Assembly (NCBI GenBank): GCA_963843465.1
Contig: CAWJKP010000002.1
Location: 744,001-808,000, forward strand
From: CAWJKP01 sp963843465
GTDB lineage: Bacteria > Planctomycetota > Planctomycetia > Pirellulales > Thermoguttaceae
DNA length: 64,000 nucleotides
Direction: 5' to 3'
In this document: positions 41,157-50,129 of the stretch, piece by piece
How positions within the stretch are numbered: the stretch's first letter is position 1
How the letters are laid out: each line of letters begins with the position of its first letter
The notes under the pieces: generated by a model
Database searches by the model: none
What the model was told of the DNA's origin: nothing
Seen by the model: the letters and a program-made list of their open reading frames with translations, nothing else
Made by a program: the position numbers and the translations under genes

Positions 41157-43303
41157 TACGGAAACGCTCGCCGCCCTGCCGGATCGAGGGAAATCCGCTT
41201 GTAGCGGCCGGCCAACCAGTCGGCCAGCTCGCAGGCATACCAGCGGGAGAAGCGGCGATCGGAGGGGCCGCCGGCAAGACTGCTGCGGATCTCGTCGCTG
41301 GCCAGGTCGACGACCACCCGCAGCGAGGGCACGAAGCTCGTCGTTCGGCCGCTATGGCGGAAGATCTGCGCCTGGTGGATCGTGGCCCGGCCGCCGGGAA
41401 CGCTCACCGGCCCGCGATCGAAGCCGAAGAACTTGGGCAGCTTGCCGCCTAGAAGGATGTGCCGCAGGAGGTAGCGGTTGGACTGGCCCCAGGGGCGAGG
41501 CGTCACGGCCAGGGCTTCAGCGGCGGCCTGGCGGTAGAGGGCTTCCCGCGTGCGGCCCGCGAACCAGGGCGAGGCCTCGGCCAGCAGCACGCGGTCGAAA
41601 AGCCAGAAGAAGGCGACCATCATGCCGGTCTCGCCGAGCAGGTGGCCGGCCACGTCCCGGCCCAAGCCGCCGGCGCCGAAGACCTGGCAAAACAGCGTGC
41701 GGTAAAACTCCTCGAAGAGAAAGGCCCCCAGCGAGTCGGGCGTGTAACGGCCGTCCCATTGGCCCAGCAGGCGTCCCTGGGACGTGTCGGGCAAAAGCGG
41801 CTTGAGGACCCGCAGGAAGGCCTCGGCCTGGAGCGAGGTGACGTCCAGTTGCACGGCGAACATCTCCTCGACGGTGAGCCGTTGGCGTCCTTCCAGGAGC
41901 TGGCGGATGCGGTCCGCCCGGTAGGGCCCCAGCGGCAGGTTGATGGGCTTGGCCCGGCCCAGCGGGTTGAGGTCGTTGTTGGCCGTGATCAAGAGGCCCG
42001 ACGCGGGATTGTAGTCGCGGGGGAGTTCTTCGGGGCTAACAAACCCTTGCCAGTCGTTCTGCGGGTCCCAGCCGGGAAGCGGCACCAGGCCGGTGGCGCC
42101 CGGCCGCCGCCGGGGCATCCGCCCGGACATCTGGTAGCCGATGTTCCCCTGCCGGTCGGCGAAGACGAAGTTCCAGGCCGTCTCGACCTGGCCCAGCGTG
42201 CGCATGCCTTCCTCCACCGTCTCGGCCTCCCACATCCGCAGGAACTGCCGGATGGTGGTCCCGCCGGATTCGGCCGCGGACCAGCGGGTGGCCAGGTAGT
42301 AGGCTTCCCGGTGCGGGTCCCCGTCCAGCAGCCCGTGCTCGTTCTCGTAGAACGTGACCTCGATCGGCCGTCTTCGCCGCCGCCGGATCAGCTCCTTGCG
42401 CTGGCGGAATTCTTCCCACCGGCCGGGCTGGCGGAAGCAGCAGCCGTCGCGGCAGCGTTCGACCCAGGAGTCGACCGCGTCCATCACGGAGTAGGTCACG
42501 CCCCAGGCCAGCGATCGGTTGCGGCCGACGATGATCCCCGGCCCGCCCGGCATCGAGGCTCCCATCGCATAGCGGTCGCCCAGGCGGAGGACTAGTTCTT
42601 GCCAGATGTTGGGCAGGCGGTTGCCTTCCAGGTGTGGATCGTTGGCCAACAGCGGTTTGCCCGAGGCTGTCCGCCAGCCGGCAATCACCCAGTTGTTCGA
42701 GCTCACCGGTGCGGACGCGGCGGCCAGCCAGGAGACCTCGGGGGGAATGATCGAGCGGCCCAAGGTGAGCTTCCGCAGCAGCTCGGGATCGAGCCCTTCC
42801 AGCAGGCCGGGGAAGAGCGCTTCGAGCTTTGGTCGATCCACGCCCGCGCGGACCATCTCCACCAAGAGCCGCTCCATGTTGGCCTGCGACTGGGCCATCG
42901 AGAGGTAGCCCACCATCCGCGACAGGGCGATGGCATCTTCGGGCCTCCAGGGCTCGGGTCGATACCCGAAGAGGCGGAGCTCCCAGGGATAGCGTCGTGC
43001 GAAGGCCTCGCTGGCCCCCTCGCAGTAGGCCCTTAGGCAGGCAAGCTCCTCGGGCTGGAGCAGAGCCAACTGCGTTTCCAGCCCGGCCGACCAGTTCATG
43101 CGGCGGAAGAAGACGTCGGCGGCCAGGGCCGCGTCGCCGCCGTCCAGCAGTTCCGAGAGCCGGCCCTGGCTGAGGATCCGCATCAGCAGCATTTGCAGCC
43201 CGCGGTCGGTGGCGTGGACGAAGCCCTGTCCCCAATAGAGGTCGGTCTTCTGCGACGCCTCGACGTGCGGCACTCCACGATCATCCCGCCAAATCTTCAG
43301 CAT
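41156..43303 (-). CDS. Penicillin acylase family N-terminal nucleophile hydrolase
   Basis: 715 residues. The family cleaves itself to expose a Ser nucleophile; here the Ser pair in SAPVSSNNWVIAGWRTASG marks the start of the beta chain. Other conserved positions: LKIWRDDRGVPHVEA at the start, DLYWGQGFVHATDRGLQMLL, PLLANDPHLEGNRLPNIWQE, PGIIVGRNRSLAWGVTY, and TANNDLNP. It acts on amides, possibly acyl-homoserine lactones or other N-acyl compounds. Unusual: no signal peptide is visible, because the chain opens directly at MLKIWRDDRG, so it is probably cytoplasmic or starts upstream in unread sequence. Its stop TAG overlaps the foot of the family C repeat. Confidence 0.92.
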   Translation of the reverse strand: MLKIWRDDRGVPHVEASQKTDLYWGQGFVHATDRGLQMLLMRILSQGRLSELLDGGDAALAADVFFRRMNWSAGLETQLALLQPEELACLRAYCEGASEAFARRYPWELRLFGYRPEPWRPEDAIALSRMVGYLSMAQSQANMERLLVEMVRAGVDRPKLEALFPGLLEGLDPELLRKLTLGRSIIPPEVSWLAAASAPVSSNNWVIAGWRTASGKPLLANDPHLEGNRLPNIWQELVLRLGDRYAMGASMPGGPGIIVGRNRSLAWGVTYSVMDAVDSWVERCRDGCCFRQPGRWEEFRQRKELIRRRRRRPIEVTFYENEHGLLDGDPHREAYYLATRWSAAESGGTTIRQFLRMWEAETVEEGMRTLGQVETAWNFVFADRQGNIGYQMSGRMPRRRPGATGLVPLPGWDPQNDWQGFVSPEELPRDYNPASGLLITANNDLNPLGRAKPINLPLGPYRADRIRQLLEGRQRLTVEEMFAVQLDVTSLQAEAFLRVLKPLLPDTSQGRLLGQWDGRYTPDSLGAFLFEEFYRTLFCQVFGAGGLGRDVAGHLLGETGMMVAFFWLFDRVLLAEASPWFAGRTREALYRQAAAEALAVTPRPWGQSNRYLLRHILLGGKLPKFFGFDRGPVSVPGGRATIHQAQIFRHSGRTTSFVPSLRVVVDLASDEIRSSLAGGPSDRRFSRWYACELADWLAGRYKRISLDPAGRRAFP

Positions 43304-43320
43304 GTCCCCGGGCCCTTAAA

Positions 43321-43395
43321 GTAGCAGGCACACGCCGTGTGCCGACCACCCGTTGAGGCGGAGCAAGCGGACGGCACACGGCGTGTGCCTGCTAC
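43321..43395. repeat. Palindromic repeat, family B (paired)
   Basis: GTAGCAGGCACAC-GCC-GTGTGCC at the left and the inverted copy ending GTGCCTGCTAC. Confidence 0.9.
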
Positions 43396-43402
43396 TTTGA
43401 GC

Positions 43403-45580
43403 TTACTCGTCGGCGTAGACGCGGGTGCTCTCCTCCTTGGTGATCGGCGAGTGGAGCTCGTCGCTGAGGAGTTGCACGTTGATCCGCAGGTCGCCGGCCT
43501 GGAGGCATTGCACGCGGACGCGGTAGGTGGTGTCGGCCTTGGGGGCCAGGCGCGAGAGGCCCTCGAAAACGACCCGATTGCCCTCGACCGTGTTGTGCGT
43601 CGGTCCTTCGGCGGCGATCAGGCGCATCTCGGCCGGAAGCGTGACCGTCACGCGGACGTTGGTGGCCGCCTTCGAGCCCTGGTTGACAGCGCGGATCTCG
43701 TAGGTCGTCTCGCCGCCCTTCTCCACCGGGCCGTGGACGTCGACCACCTCGAACATCACCGCGGCGATGCCGTCGACCAGCACGGGATGCTCCTTCTCCA
43801 CGGAAAGGCCCTTGGCGGTGGTGGCGGTGACGTGCAGCTTCTGTTGGCCTGCCTCGATGGGCAGCGTGACCACCTTCACCGTGCCGGTCTCCTGGACCGG
43901 CAGCTCGTCCAACTGCCAATGGACGAGCCGGGTCTTGTCGTCGTACTGCCCGGCGTTGTTGGCGCTGACAAACTTCAGTCCCGGCGGAAGCTGGGCCACA
44001 ATCTCCACCTTCTGCGCCGGGGCCGTGCCCGGATTGGAAACGCTCAGGCTGTAGGTCGCCTCCCGCTCCAGAAAGCGGCGCTTGGGGCCGTCCACGGCGA
44101 TCTCCAGTCGCGGGGCGATCACCGCAAGCTCCGTGCGATGCTCGGTCTTCAGGCCGCCCTCGCCGCGCGCGGCCAGCACGTTGGCCACCGGGCCCGGCCG
44201 CACGGCCGTCAATTGCAGTTGCAATTGCCGGCTCTCTTTGGGCTTCAGCACCCCAATCTCGTACTCCAACTCCGTCCCCGCCGCGTGCTGCAAGCCGGGC
44301 GGCACCCGCTCGTCGAGCACCACGCCGGTGGCCACGCCCGTGCCGGGGTTGGTCACCGTGATCGCCAGGTTCACCGGCTCCCCAACCAGCACCTGCTTGG
44401 GCACCTGCGCTTCGATCACCAGCTCCGGCTTGGTGGCCACGGTCCGGGCGGAGGCCTGGGCGGCCAACCGCACGGTGGCCACGCTGCCGATCTCGCCCTC
44501 TTCCATAGGCATCACCTGGACCTCGACGCTCCTCTCGTCACCCGGCGGCATCGTGCCCAGCGACCAGACCAGCTCCCCGCCGCCAACGCCCTGCGAGGCC
44601 TGTGGATTGGTGCTCAGCAAGCGAGTGCCCTTGGGAATCTCATCGTGGATCTCCACGACGTGCGCGGCGACCTGGCCCACATTGCGGACCTTGATCTTGA
44701 ACGTGGCCGGCTTGCCCACCTGGATTTCCGGCGGGGCCGTCTTCTCGACGGTCACCTGCGGCGACTGGGCCCCTTCAAGCTGCTTGCCGCCGGGCGTCCC
44801 CGTGCCACCGCCCGCGCCCAGGTCCATCGGCAAACCCTGGACCGCACTGAGCCGCGCCGGCTCGCCCGCGTCGGGGATCTCGCCCGCCGGCGCGACCGGG
44901 CGGCTTTCGGCCGCTGCCGGCGAGCGCGGAGGGTCGGCCAGGTTTCCGTTAGCCCGGGCGGCCACGCCGGGCGTCGAAGCGGGCACCGTCTGCAAGAGCG
45001 GAGGCATGGAAGGCGGCAGGGAGCGATCGCTGCCGTCGCGGGCCGGCCGGTCGCTTGGCCTGGGACCGTTGGCGGTGATCGAGATCGCCGGCCCATCAGC
45101 CTGACCCGATGCCGACGGGTTCTTCGCAGGGGTCGCAAGGGGCGGCCCGAACGGGTCCACCGCCGGCTGGGAAGGCAATTCCGAAACCGCCCGCTCCGCC
45201 GTGCCAATCCCGCTGGCATCACTGGAAGCGCCCGAGGTGGCGACCGCGCCGCCTTGTGCATCAGGAGGCAAAGGTCGCAACGGATTGACATGGACCGTGT
45301 CGGGCAGCGCCTGCGGAGCTTCGCCGGCAACCACCGCAAGCGGCGCCGGAGCTCCACCAGCGACCACCGCAAGCGGCACCGGAGCGGCCTGGTCGACTGT
45401 CGCTGCGCTACTTACCTGGCCTGTGCTATTTACCGGGGTGTTGCTAATTACAGGGGCGTCGCTGCTTGCCGAGGCGGTCGCAGAGGGGGCCCGCATACTT
45501 CGCTGCGCTCTTGCGATGGCAATCACCCCCAGCACGACGACGATAGCCAGCACCGAAATCCGAATCACCAGACGCTTCAT
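43403..45580 (-). CDS. Cell-envelope protein with DUF11-type repeats
   Basis: 725 residues. N-terminal anchor or signal KRLVIRISVLAIVVVLGVIA, then a long low-complexity region (APVPLAVVAGGAPAPLAVVA is a tandem duplication) to about residue 270. The rest consists of about four beta-sandwich repeats of the DUF11 type: KTAPPEIQVGKPATFKIKVR, then NVGQVAAHVVEIHDEIPKGT; AQVPKQVLVGEPVNLAITVT, then NPGTGVATGVVLDERVPPGL; DGPKRRFLEREATYSLSVSN; VHGPVEKGGETTYEIRAVNQ. Such proteins are common at planctomycete surfaces. A family J half-palindrome at 44950 is read in frame as TPGVAARAN. Confidence 0.87.
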   Translation of the reverse strand: MKRLVIRISVLAIVVVLGVIAIARAQRSMRAPSATASASSDAPVISNTPVNSTGQVSSAATVDQAAPVPLAVVAGGAPAPLAVVAGEAPQALPDTVHVNPLRPLPPDAQGGAVATSGASSDASGIGTAERAVSELPSQPAVDPFGPPLATPAKNPSASGQADGPAISITANGPRPSDRPARDGSDRSLPPSMPPLLQTVPASTPGVAARANGNLADPPRSPAAAESRPVAPAGEIPDAGEPARLSAVQGLPMDLGAGGGTGTPGGKQLEGAQSPQVTVEKTAPPEIQVGKPATFKIKVRNVGQVAAHVVEIHDEIPKGTRLLSTNPQASQGVGGGELVWSLGTMPPGDERSVEVQVMPMEEGEIGSVATVRLAAQASARTVATKPELVIEAQVPKQVLVGEPVNLAITVTNPGTGVATGVVLDERVPPGLQHAAGTELEYEIGVLKPKESRQLQLQLTAVRPGPVANVLAARGEGGLKTEHRTELAVIAPRLEIAVDGPKRRFLEREATYSLSVSNPGTAPAQKVEIVAQLPPGLKFVSANNAGQYDDKTRLVHWQLDELPVQETGTVKVVTLPIEAGQQKLHVTATTAKGLSVEKEHPVLVDGIAAVMFEVVDVHGPVEKGGETTYEIRAVNQGSKAATNVRVTVTLPAEMRLIAAEGPTHNTVEGNRVVFEGLSRLAPKADTTYRVRVQCLQAGDLRINVQLLSDELHSPITKEESTRVYADE
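44950..44974. repeat. Half of a family J palindrome inside the DUF11 gene
   Basis: TTAGCCCGGGCGGCCACGCC then GGG, matching the left arm at 19574. In frame in the low-complexity part of the protein. Confidence 0.65.
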
Positions 45581-45722
45581 GGCTTCGTTTTCCTGGTAGG
45601 CATGGTCTGCCGATAATCGGGTAGGATAGTTACCAGAATTGGCTACCCGGGGGAAGGTCAGTTCACCCGAGGGAGAAGCTGCGACCCCTCTTCTCCAAGG
45701 CATGTTGCGCAATTCAGGAAGA

Positions 45723-45814
45723 ATGGGTGCCATGCCCACGCTTGCCGTGGGCATGTCTTGGCAGCGAACACGCTTGCTGTCTCGCTACGCTCGCCTAGCA
45801 AGCATGGCACCCAT
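45723..45814. repeat. Palindromic repeat, family T
   Basis: ATGGGTGCCATGC at the left and GCATGGCACCCAT at the right, with inner CCACGCTTGCCGTGG. It separates the DUF11 gene from the methyltransferase gene. Confidence 0.8.
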
Positions 45815-45869
45815 CAACGACCATCTGCCTGAGACGCAACCGCACCTGTGCGGGAAGAGCCTGTCGGCC

Positions 45870-46895
45870 TTACCTTCCCTCGTCGGTCAATCCCGGCAAC
45901 GTCCGCTGCCCCTTGACCTTGCTCCGCCCGCGCGACGAGCCGGCCCGTTTCGGAGCCTCCGCATTGCTGAGTTCTTTCAACGCGCGGCCGTTGGCGGTAC
46001 TGGGGGCGCTGGCCAGCGGCTCCGCCGCTCCTTCCAGCGGGTCGCCCGGGCGAACCGACGCCAGTCGCTTCTCGACCTTGGCCACATAGTCGGCCGAGAG
46101 CTCGAAGCCGACGAACCGCCGTTTGAGCTTCTTGGCCACGGCCAGCGTCGTGCCGCTGCCGCCGAACGGATCGAGCACCAGGTCTTTCTCCCGGCTGCTG
46201 GCGCGGATAATGCGGCCGAGAAGCTGTTCGGGCATCTGGCAGCCGTGCCAGCCCGCCCGTTGGCTGAACGTCCCGCAAACCCGGGGAAAGTACCAGGTGT
46301 CGTGATCGGGCTGAAAGCCCTCCGGGCAGTCCTGCGGGCGGAGGATCCAGGTATCATCCGGCAACCGGCCAGTGGGGTTGGCCCGGCGGTCCGCGTAAAC
46401 GAGTTGCCGGGCCGAAGGCACGCGGATCGCCTCGATGTCGAAGGTGAAGTGCTCCGGGTCCTTGACCATCTGGAAGAGGTGGGCGTGCGAGCGGCTGAAC
46501 TTGTTCTTGCAATTGACCCCGAACGTATAGTACCAGACCACCCAGCTCCGGCATGTCATCCCCAACTCCCGCTGCAACAAGAATTTCAGTTCGGCCGCGT
46601 ATTCGTCGCCAATAGCCAGCCAGAAAGTCCCATCCGGCTTGAGCACGCGAACCACCTGGACCATCCAGTCGCGGCTCCAGGCCAGGTAGCGCTGGCTTTC
46701 CAGCTTGTCGCGGTAGACGTCGTAGTCGTAGCCGATGTTGAACGGGGGGTCCGCAAACGCCAGATCGACGGCCCCGTCGCTCAGCGTTTTCATTCCGGCA
46801 ATGCAGTCCCCCACGTGGATCGTGTTCACAGGTAGCTTCAACGCATGGATCTCCGTCTTCGCGTCTCTTGCAGGCTCTTCCGGTTCTGGGTACAA
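45870..46895 (-). CDS. Orphan site-specific DNA methyltransferase, beta class
   Basis: 341 residues from a TTG start. The catalytic motif comes first (VDLAFADPPFNIGYDYD), the SAM-binding motif late (KDLVLDPFGGSGTTLAVAKK, then FVGFELSADYV), the order of the beta group of amino-methyltransferases (N6-adenine or N4-cytosine). The TRD between them includes WYYTFGVNCKNKFSRSHAHL and WHGCQMPEQLLGRIIRASS. No restriction endonuclease gene is near, so it is probably a solitary methylase. The basic C-terminal tail (APKRAGSSRGRSKVKGQRTL) may help bind DNA. Confidence 0.9.
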   Translation of the reverse strand: MYPEPEEPARDAKTEIHALKLPVNTIHVGDCIAGMKTLSDGAVDLAFADPPFNIGYDYDVYRDKLESQRYLAWSRDWMVQVVRVLKPDGTFWLAIGDEYAAELKFLLQRELGMTCRSWVVWYYTFGVNCKNKFSRSHAHLFQMVKDPEHFTFDIEAIRVPSARQLVYADRRANPTGRLPDDTWILRPQDCPEGFQPDHDTWYFPRVCGTFSQRAGWHGCQMPEQLLGRIIRASSREKDLVLDPFGGSGTTLAVAKKLKRRFVGFELSADYVAKVEKRLASVRPGDPLEGAAEPLASAPSTANGRALKELSNAEAPKRAGSSRGRSKVKGQRTLPGLTDEGR

Positions 46896-46913
46896 ACCCT
46901 AGGGGCCGCTGAC

Positions 46914-46967
46914 GCTCGTAGTCCCGCCTTCAGGCGGAATACCGCCTGAAGGCGGAACTACGAGCGG
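46914..46967. repeat. Palindromic repeat, family K
   Basis: GCTCGTAGTCCCGCCTTCAG and the mirrored GAAGGCGGAACTACGAGC; arms CCGCCTTCAGGCGG and CCGCCTGAAGGCGG. Confidence 0.88.
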
Positions 46968-47225
46968 GCGTTTTGCGACTCTTGCACCCAGAAGCGGACG
47001 AACCCTCTGGCATTCTCCCTTCGCCCCTCCTCATCCTACCAAAATTGGTTCTTCGACAAAATCCTATCGGTGAGAAGTCCCCGGCGACGTCCTGCAAGCC
47101 CCCCGTAGACGCCATGACCCGCCGCCGGTAACCTAAATAGCTAGTCCGCGTGCGTACGCCCGATGACCCATGAGCACGGGAGCATCGGCGGGCGACTGTC
47201 GGCAGCACAGGAGACATTCCAGATC

Positions 47226-49028
47226 ATGGCGACAAGCAGTTGTGGGGTAAATCGGCTCGTGGGTGGCCTTGCCAAGGTCGGCATCCGGCCGGCGATCGAT
47301 GGCCGCCGCAAGGGGGTCCGCGAGTCGCTGGAAGAGCAGACGATGGGCATGGCCAAGGGGGTGGCCCGGCTGATCTCGGAGAATCTCCGTCATCCGTGCG
47401 GCGCGGCCGTCGAGTGCGTCCTGGCGGATACCTGCATCGGGGGAGTGGCGGAGGCGGCCCGGGCGGCGGAGAAATTCGCCCGCGAAGAGGTGGGCGTGTC
47501 GCTGACCGTCTCCCCTTGCTGGTGCTACGGCTCCGAGACCATGGATATGGAGCCGCTGCTGCCCAAGGCCGTCTGGGGCTTCAACGGCACCGAGCGGCCG
47601 GGCGCCGTCTACCTGGCGGCGGTCCTGGCCGGCCATACCCAGAAGGGCCTGCCCGCTTTCGGCATCTACGGCCGCGACGTGCAGAACGCCGGCGACGGCC
47701 AGATCCCGGCCGACGTCCGCGAGAAGCTCCTGCGGTTTACGCGGGCGGGCCTGGCCGTGGCCGCGATGCGGGGCACGTCGTACCTCTCGCTGGGCAACAT
47801 CTCGATGGGCATCGCCGGCTCCGCAGTCAACGCCGATCTCTTCGAGCGCTTTCTGGGGATGCGGGTCGAGACGGTCGACATGGTCGAGCTCGTCCGCCGC
47901 ATCGAGCGCGGGATCTTCGACCCGGACGAGTTCGCCCGGGCCCTGGCCTGGGTCAAGGCCCATTGCCGCGAGGGCAAGGACTACAACTCCAAGGAGAACC
48001 AATTCACCGCCGACCAGAAAGAGAGGGTCTGGCAGTATTCGGTGAAGATGGCCATCATCGCCCGCGACATGATGGTCGGCAACCCGCGGCTGGCCGCGCT
48101 GGGCTTCGGCGAAGAGGCCCTGGGCCACAACGCCGTCGCCGCCGGCTTCCAAGGGCAGCGGCATTGGACCGACCATCTGCCCAACGGCGATTTCATGGAA
48201 GCGATCCTCAATTCGTCGTTCGACTGGAACGGCATCCGCCAGCCCTACATCCTGGCCACGGAGAACGACAGCCTCAACGGCGTAGCCATGCTTTTCGGGC
48301 ACCTTTTGACCTCGACGGCCCAGGTCTTCGCCGACGTGCGGACCTACTGGAGCCCGGGGGCCGTGCAGAAGGCCACGGGTTTCGAGCTGACCGGCCGAGC
48401 GGCCGGTGGCCTGATCCACCTGATCAACTCGGGGGCCGCCGCCCTGGACGGCGCCGGTCGGGCAAGCATCGACGGCCGGCCGGCGATCAAGCCCTTCTGG
48501 CAGCTCAGCCCCGTCGAGGTGGAAGCCAGCCTCAAGGCCACCACCTGGTACGCCGCGATCAGCGAGTATTTCCGCGGCGGCGGCTTCTCTTCGCAATTCG
48601 TCACCCTGGGCGACATGCCGGTAACCATGTCGCGGGTGAACCTGGTCCAGGGGCTGGGCCCGGTGCTGCAGATCGCGGAAGGTTGGACCTTCGATCTGCC
48701 GCCGCAGGTCCACGAGGCGCTGGACCAGCGGACCAACCCCACCTGGCCGACCACCTGGTTTGCGCCCCGCCTGACGGGTGAAGGCGCGTTCCTGGACGGC
48801 TACACGGTGATGAACGCCTGGGGCGCCAATCACGGGGCCTTCAGTTGCGGCCACGTCGGCGCCGACCTGATCACGCTGGCGTCGATGCTGCGGATCCCGG
48901 TCTTCATGCACAACGTGCCCAGCCAACAGGTCTTCCGTCCCAGCGCTTGGAACGCCTTCGGCACGGCCGACCTGGAAGGGGCCGACTTCCGCGCCTGTGC
49001 CAACTTCGGCCCGCTCTACGGTAGGTAG
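47226..49028 (+). CDS. fucI: L-fucose isomerase
   Basis: 600 residues from the ATG at 47226 with AGGAGAC upstream. Converts L-fucose to L-fuculose (also D-arabinose). Nearly every stretch of the E. coli enzyme is recognisable: GIRPAIDGRRKGVRESLEEQ, SPCWCYGSETMDMEP, WGFNGTERPGAVYLAA, AAGFQGQRHWTDHLPNGD, ILATENDSLNGVAMLFGH, WPTTWFAPRLTGEGAF, NAWGANHGAFSCGHVGAD. Metal-binding Glu, Asp and His positions lie in these. Planctomycetes often degrade fucose-containing algal polysaccharides. Its stop TAG is the GTAG foot of a family C repeat. Confidence 0.97.
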   Translation: MATSSCGVNRLVGGLAKVGIRPAIDGRRKGVRESLEEQTMGMAKGVARLISENLRHPCGAAVECVLADTCIGGVAEAARAAEKFAREEVGVSLTVSPCWCYGSETMDMEPLLPKAVWGFNGTERPGAVYLAAVLAGHTQKGLPAFGIYGRDVQNAGDGQIPADVREKLLRFTRAGLAVAAMRGTSYLSLGNISMGIAGSAVNADLFERFLGMRVETVDMVELVRRIERGIFDPDEFARALAWVKAHCREGKDYNSKENQFTADQKERVWQYSVKMAIIARDMMVGNPRLAALGFGEEALGHNAVAAGFQGQRHWTDHLPNGDFMEAILNSSFDWNGIRQPYILATENDSLNGVAMLFGHLLTSTAQVFADVRTYWSPGAVQKATGFELTGRAAGGLIHLINSGAAALDGAGRASIDGRPAIKPFWQLSPVEVEASLKATTWYAAISEYFRGGGFSSQFVTLGDMPVTMSRVNLVQGLGPVLQIAEGWTFDLPPQVHEALDQRTNPTWPTTWFAPRLTGEGAFLDGYTVMNAWGANHGAFSCGHVGADLITLASMLRIPVFMHNVPSQQVFRPSAWNAFGTADLEGADFRACANFGPLYGR

Positions 49029-49050
49029 GTCCCGTCTGCCGGACGGGACC
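49025..49050. repeat. Palindromic repeat, family C (single unit)
   Basis: GTAGGTCCCGTC-TGCCG-GACGGGAC. GTAG at 49025-49028 includes the fucI stop codon. Confidence 0.85.
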
Positions 49051-49154
49051 ACGTGAACCCTTAACCAGAACATCTCAACTAGAACCTTTTAACCAGAACG
49101 CCTTCGACCCGCATTATTTCAAGGCCGGGTGGCGTAAGCCGCAGAATGCGGCAC

Positions 49155-49355
49155 ACTAGCCCGACGCGCAAGCAAGGGCAAACGGTTTGAGAACCCCCGC
49201 TTGCGCGTCGGGCTAGTAGTGCGACACCCTTTAGTTTTCGGGTACGTCCGTGCCGGTGTCGGCGGTACGGAAACGCCAGTTGCAGCCGGTTTGTTGGTCC
49301 CGAAGAGCAAAAACTGCTATCAGTGCTTGCCGAAATCGAAAGGGTGTCGCACTAC
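49155..49355. repeat. Palindromic repeats, families P and U
   Basis: Family P: ACTAGCCCGACGCGCAAGC to GCTTGCGCGTCGGGCTAGT (49155-49217). Family U starts in its end: GTAGTGCGACACCCTTT (49215-49231) mirrored by AAAGGGTGTCGCACTAC (49339-49355). The two elements overlap by a shared GTAG. Confidence 0.85.
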
Positions 49356-49390
49356 TAGTGTCCAACCATGAATAATCCGGCTTAACCGGG

Positions 49391-49430
49391 AAGTCCCGCC
49401 CGGCAGGCGGGACCTGCAGGCGGGACCTAC
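49391..49430. repeat. Palindromic repeat, family C
   Basis: AAGTCCCGCC-CGGCA-GGCGGGAC followed by a partial second copy GCAGGCGGGACCTAC. Confidence 0.85.
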
Positions 49431-49442
49431 AAGGACCTCGCG

Positions 49443-50129
49443 ATGCAAAGGGCCATTGACTGGATCTGGCGGCGGGGGATCGTTTCCACGTTCCTCACGG
49501 GACTCTTCGCCATCCTGCCGGCGGTCGTAACCATCGTCATCCTGGCCTGGGTCGTCGATCATCTACGCTCGATTCTCGGTCCGGACGGCATGTTGGGCAG
49601 GCCCTTGCAAGCCATCGGCCTGCACGTCGTCAGCGGCGAGCTGCCGGCCTGGGCCCTGGGATTGGCCCTGGTGCTGGTGGGGATCTGGATGTTGGGCCTG
49701 CTGATGAAGTCGGTGGCTCGGCATCGCATCGAATCCGCGACCAATGCCGTGGTGGGTCGAATCCCCGTCGTGAAGAGCATCTACAGCACGGTCTCGCAAT
49801 TGCTGGGGATGCTCAAGAAAGGGGACCAGGCCGACCTGACCAGCATGAGCGTGGTCTTCTGCACCTTCGGCCAGGAGCACGGGGCCGGTATCCTCTGCCT
49901 GCTGGCGTCGCCGGAGGTCTATCGCTTCTCCGGGCGGAATTACCATTTCGTCTTCATGCCGGCCGCCCCGATCCCGATGTCGGGCGGGCTGGTTTTCGTT
50001 CCCGTGGAGACGGTTCAGAAAGTCGACATGTCGGCCGAGCAGTTGATGCGGCTGTACCTGTCGATGGGCATTCTCTCGCCGCAAGTGATCCCCGACACCT
50101 GCCGGCCTGACGAGGACCATCATGATTGA
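49443..50129 (+). CDS. DUF502 membrane protein
   Basis: 228 residues. Two membrane helices: FLTGLFAILPAVVTIVILAW and ALGLALVLVGIWMLGLLMKS. Then the family signature VGRIPVVKSIYSTVSQLLGM, and a soluble end with FMPAAPIPMSGGLVFVPVET and the polar tail. DUF502 proteins are widespread; plants have homologues (COV1-like) involved in membrane trafficking. The function in bacteria is unknown. Overlaps araA by 8 bases, so they are cotranscribed, though I know of no functional link. Confidence 0.92.
   Translation: MQRAIDWIWRRGIVSTFLTGLFAILPAVVTIVILAWVVDHLRSILGPDGMLGRPLQAIGLHVVSGELPAWALGLALVLVGIWMLGLLMKSVARHRIESATNAVVGRIPVVKSIYSTVSQLLGMLKKGDQADLTSMSVVFCTFGQEHGAGILCLLASPEVYRFSGRNYHFVFMPAAPIPMSGGLVFVPVETVQKVDMSAEQLMRLYLSMGILSPQVIPDTCRPDEDHHD

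Noticed and set aside
46968..47225. Gene in the gap before fucI
   Set aside because: No open frame with a plausible start or protein-like composition; it appears to be ordinary upstream sequence.
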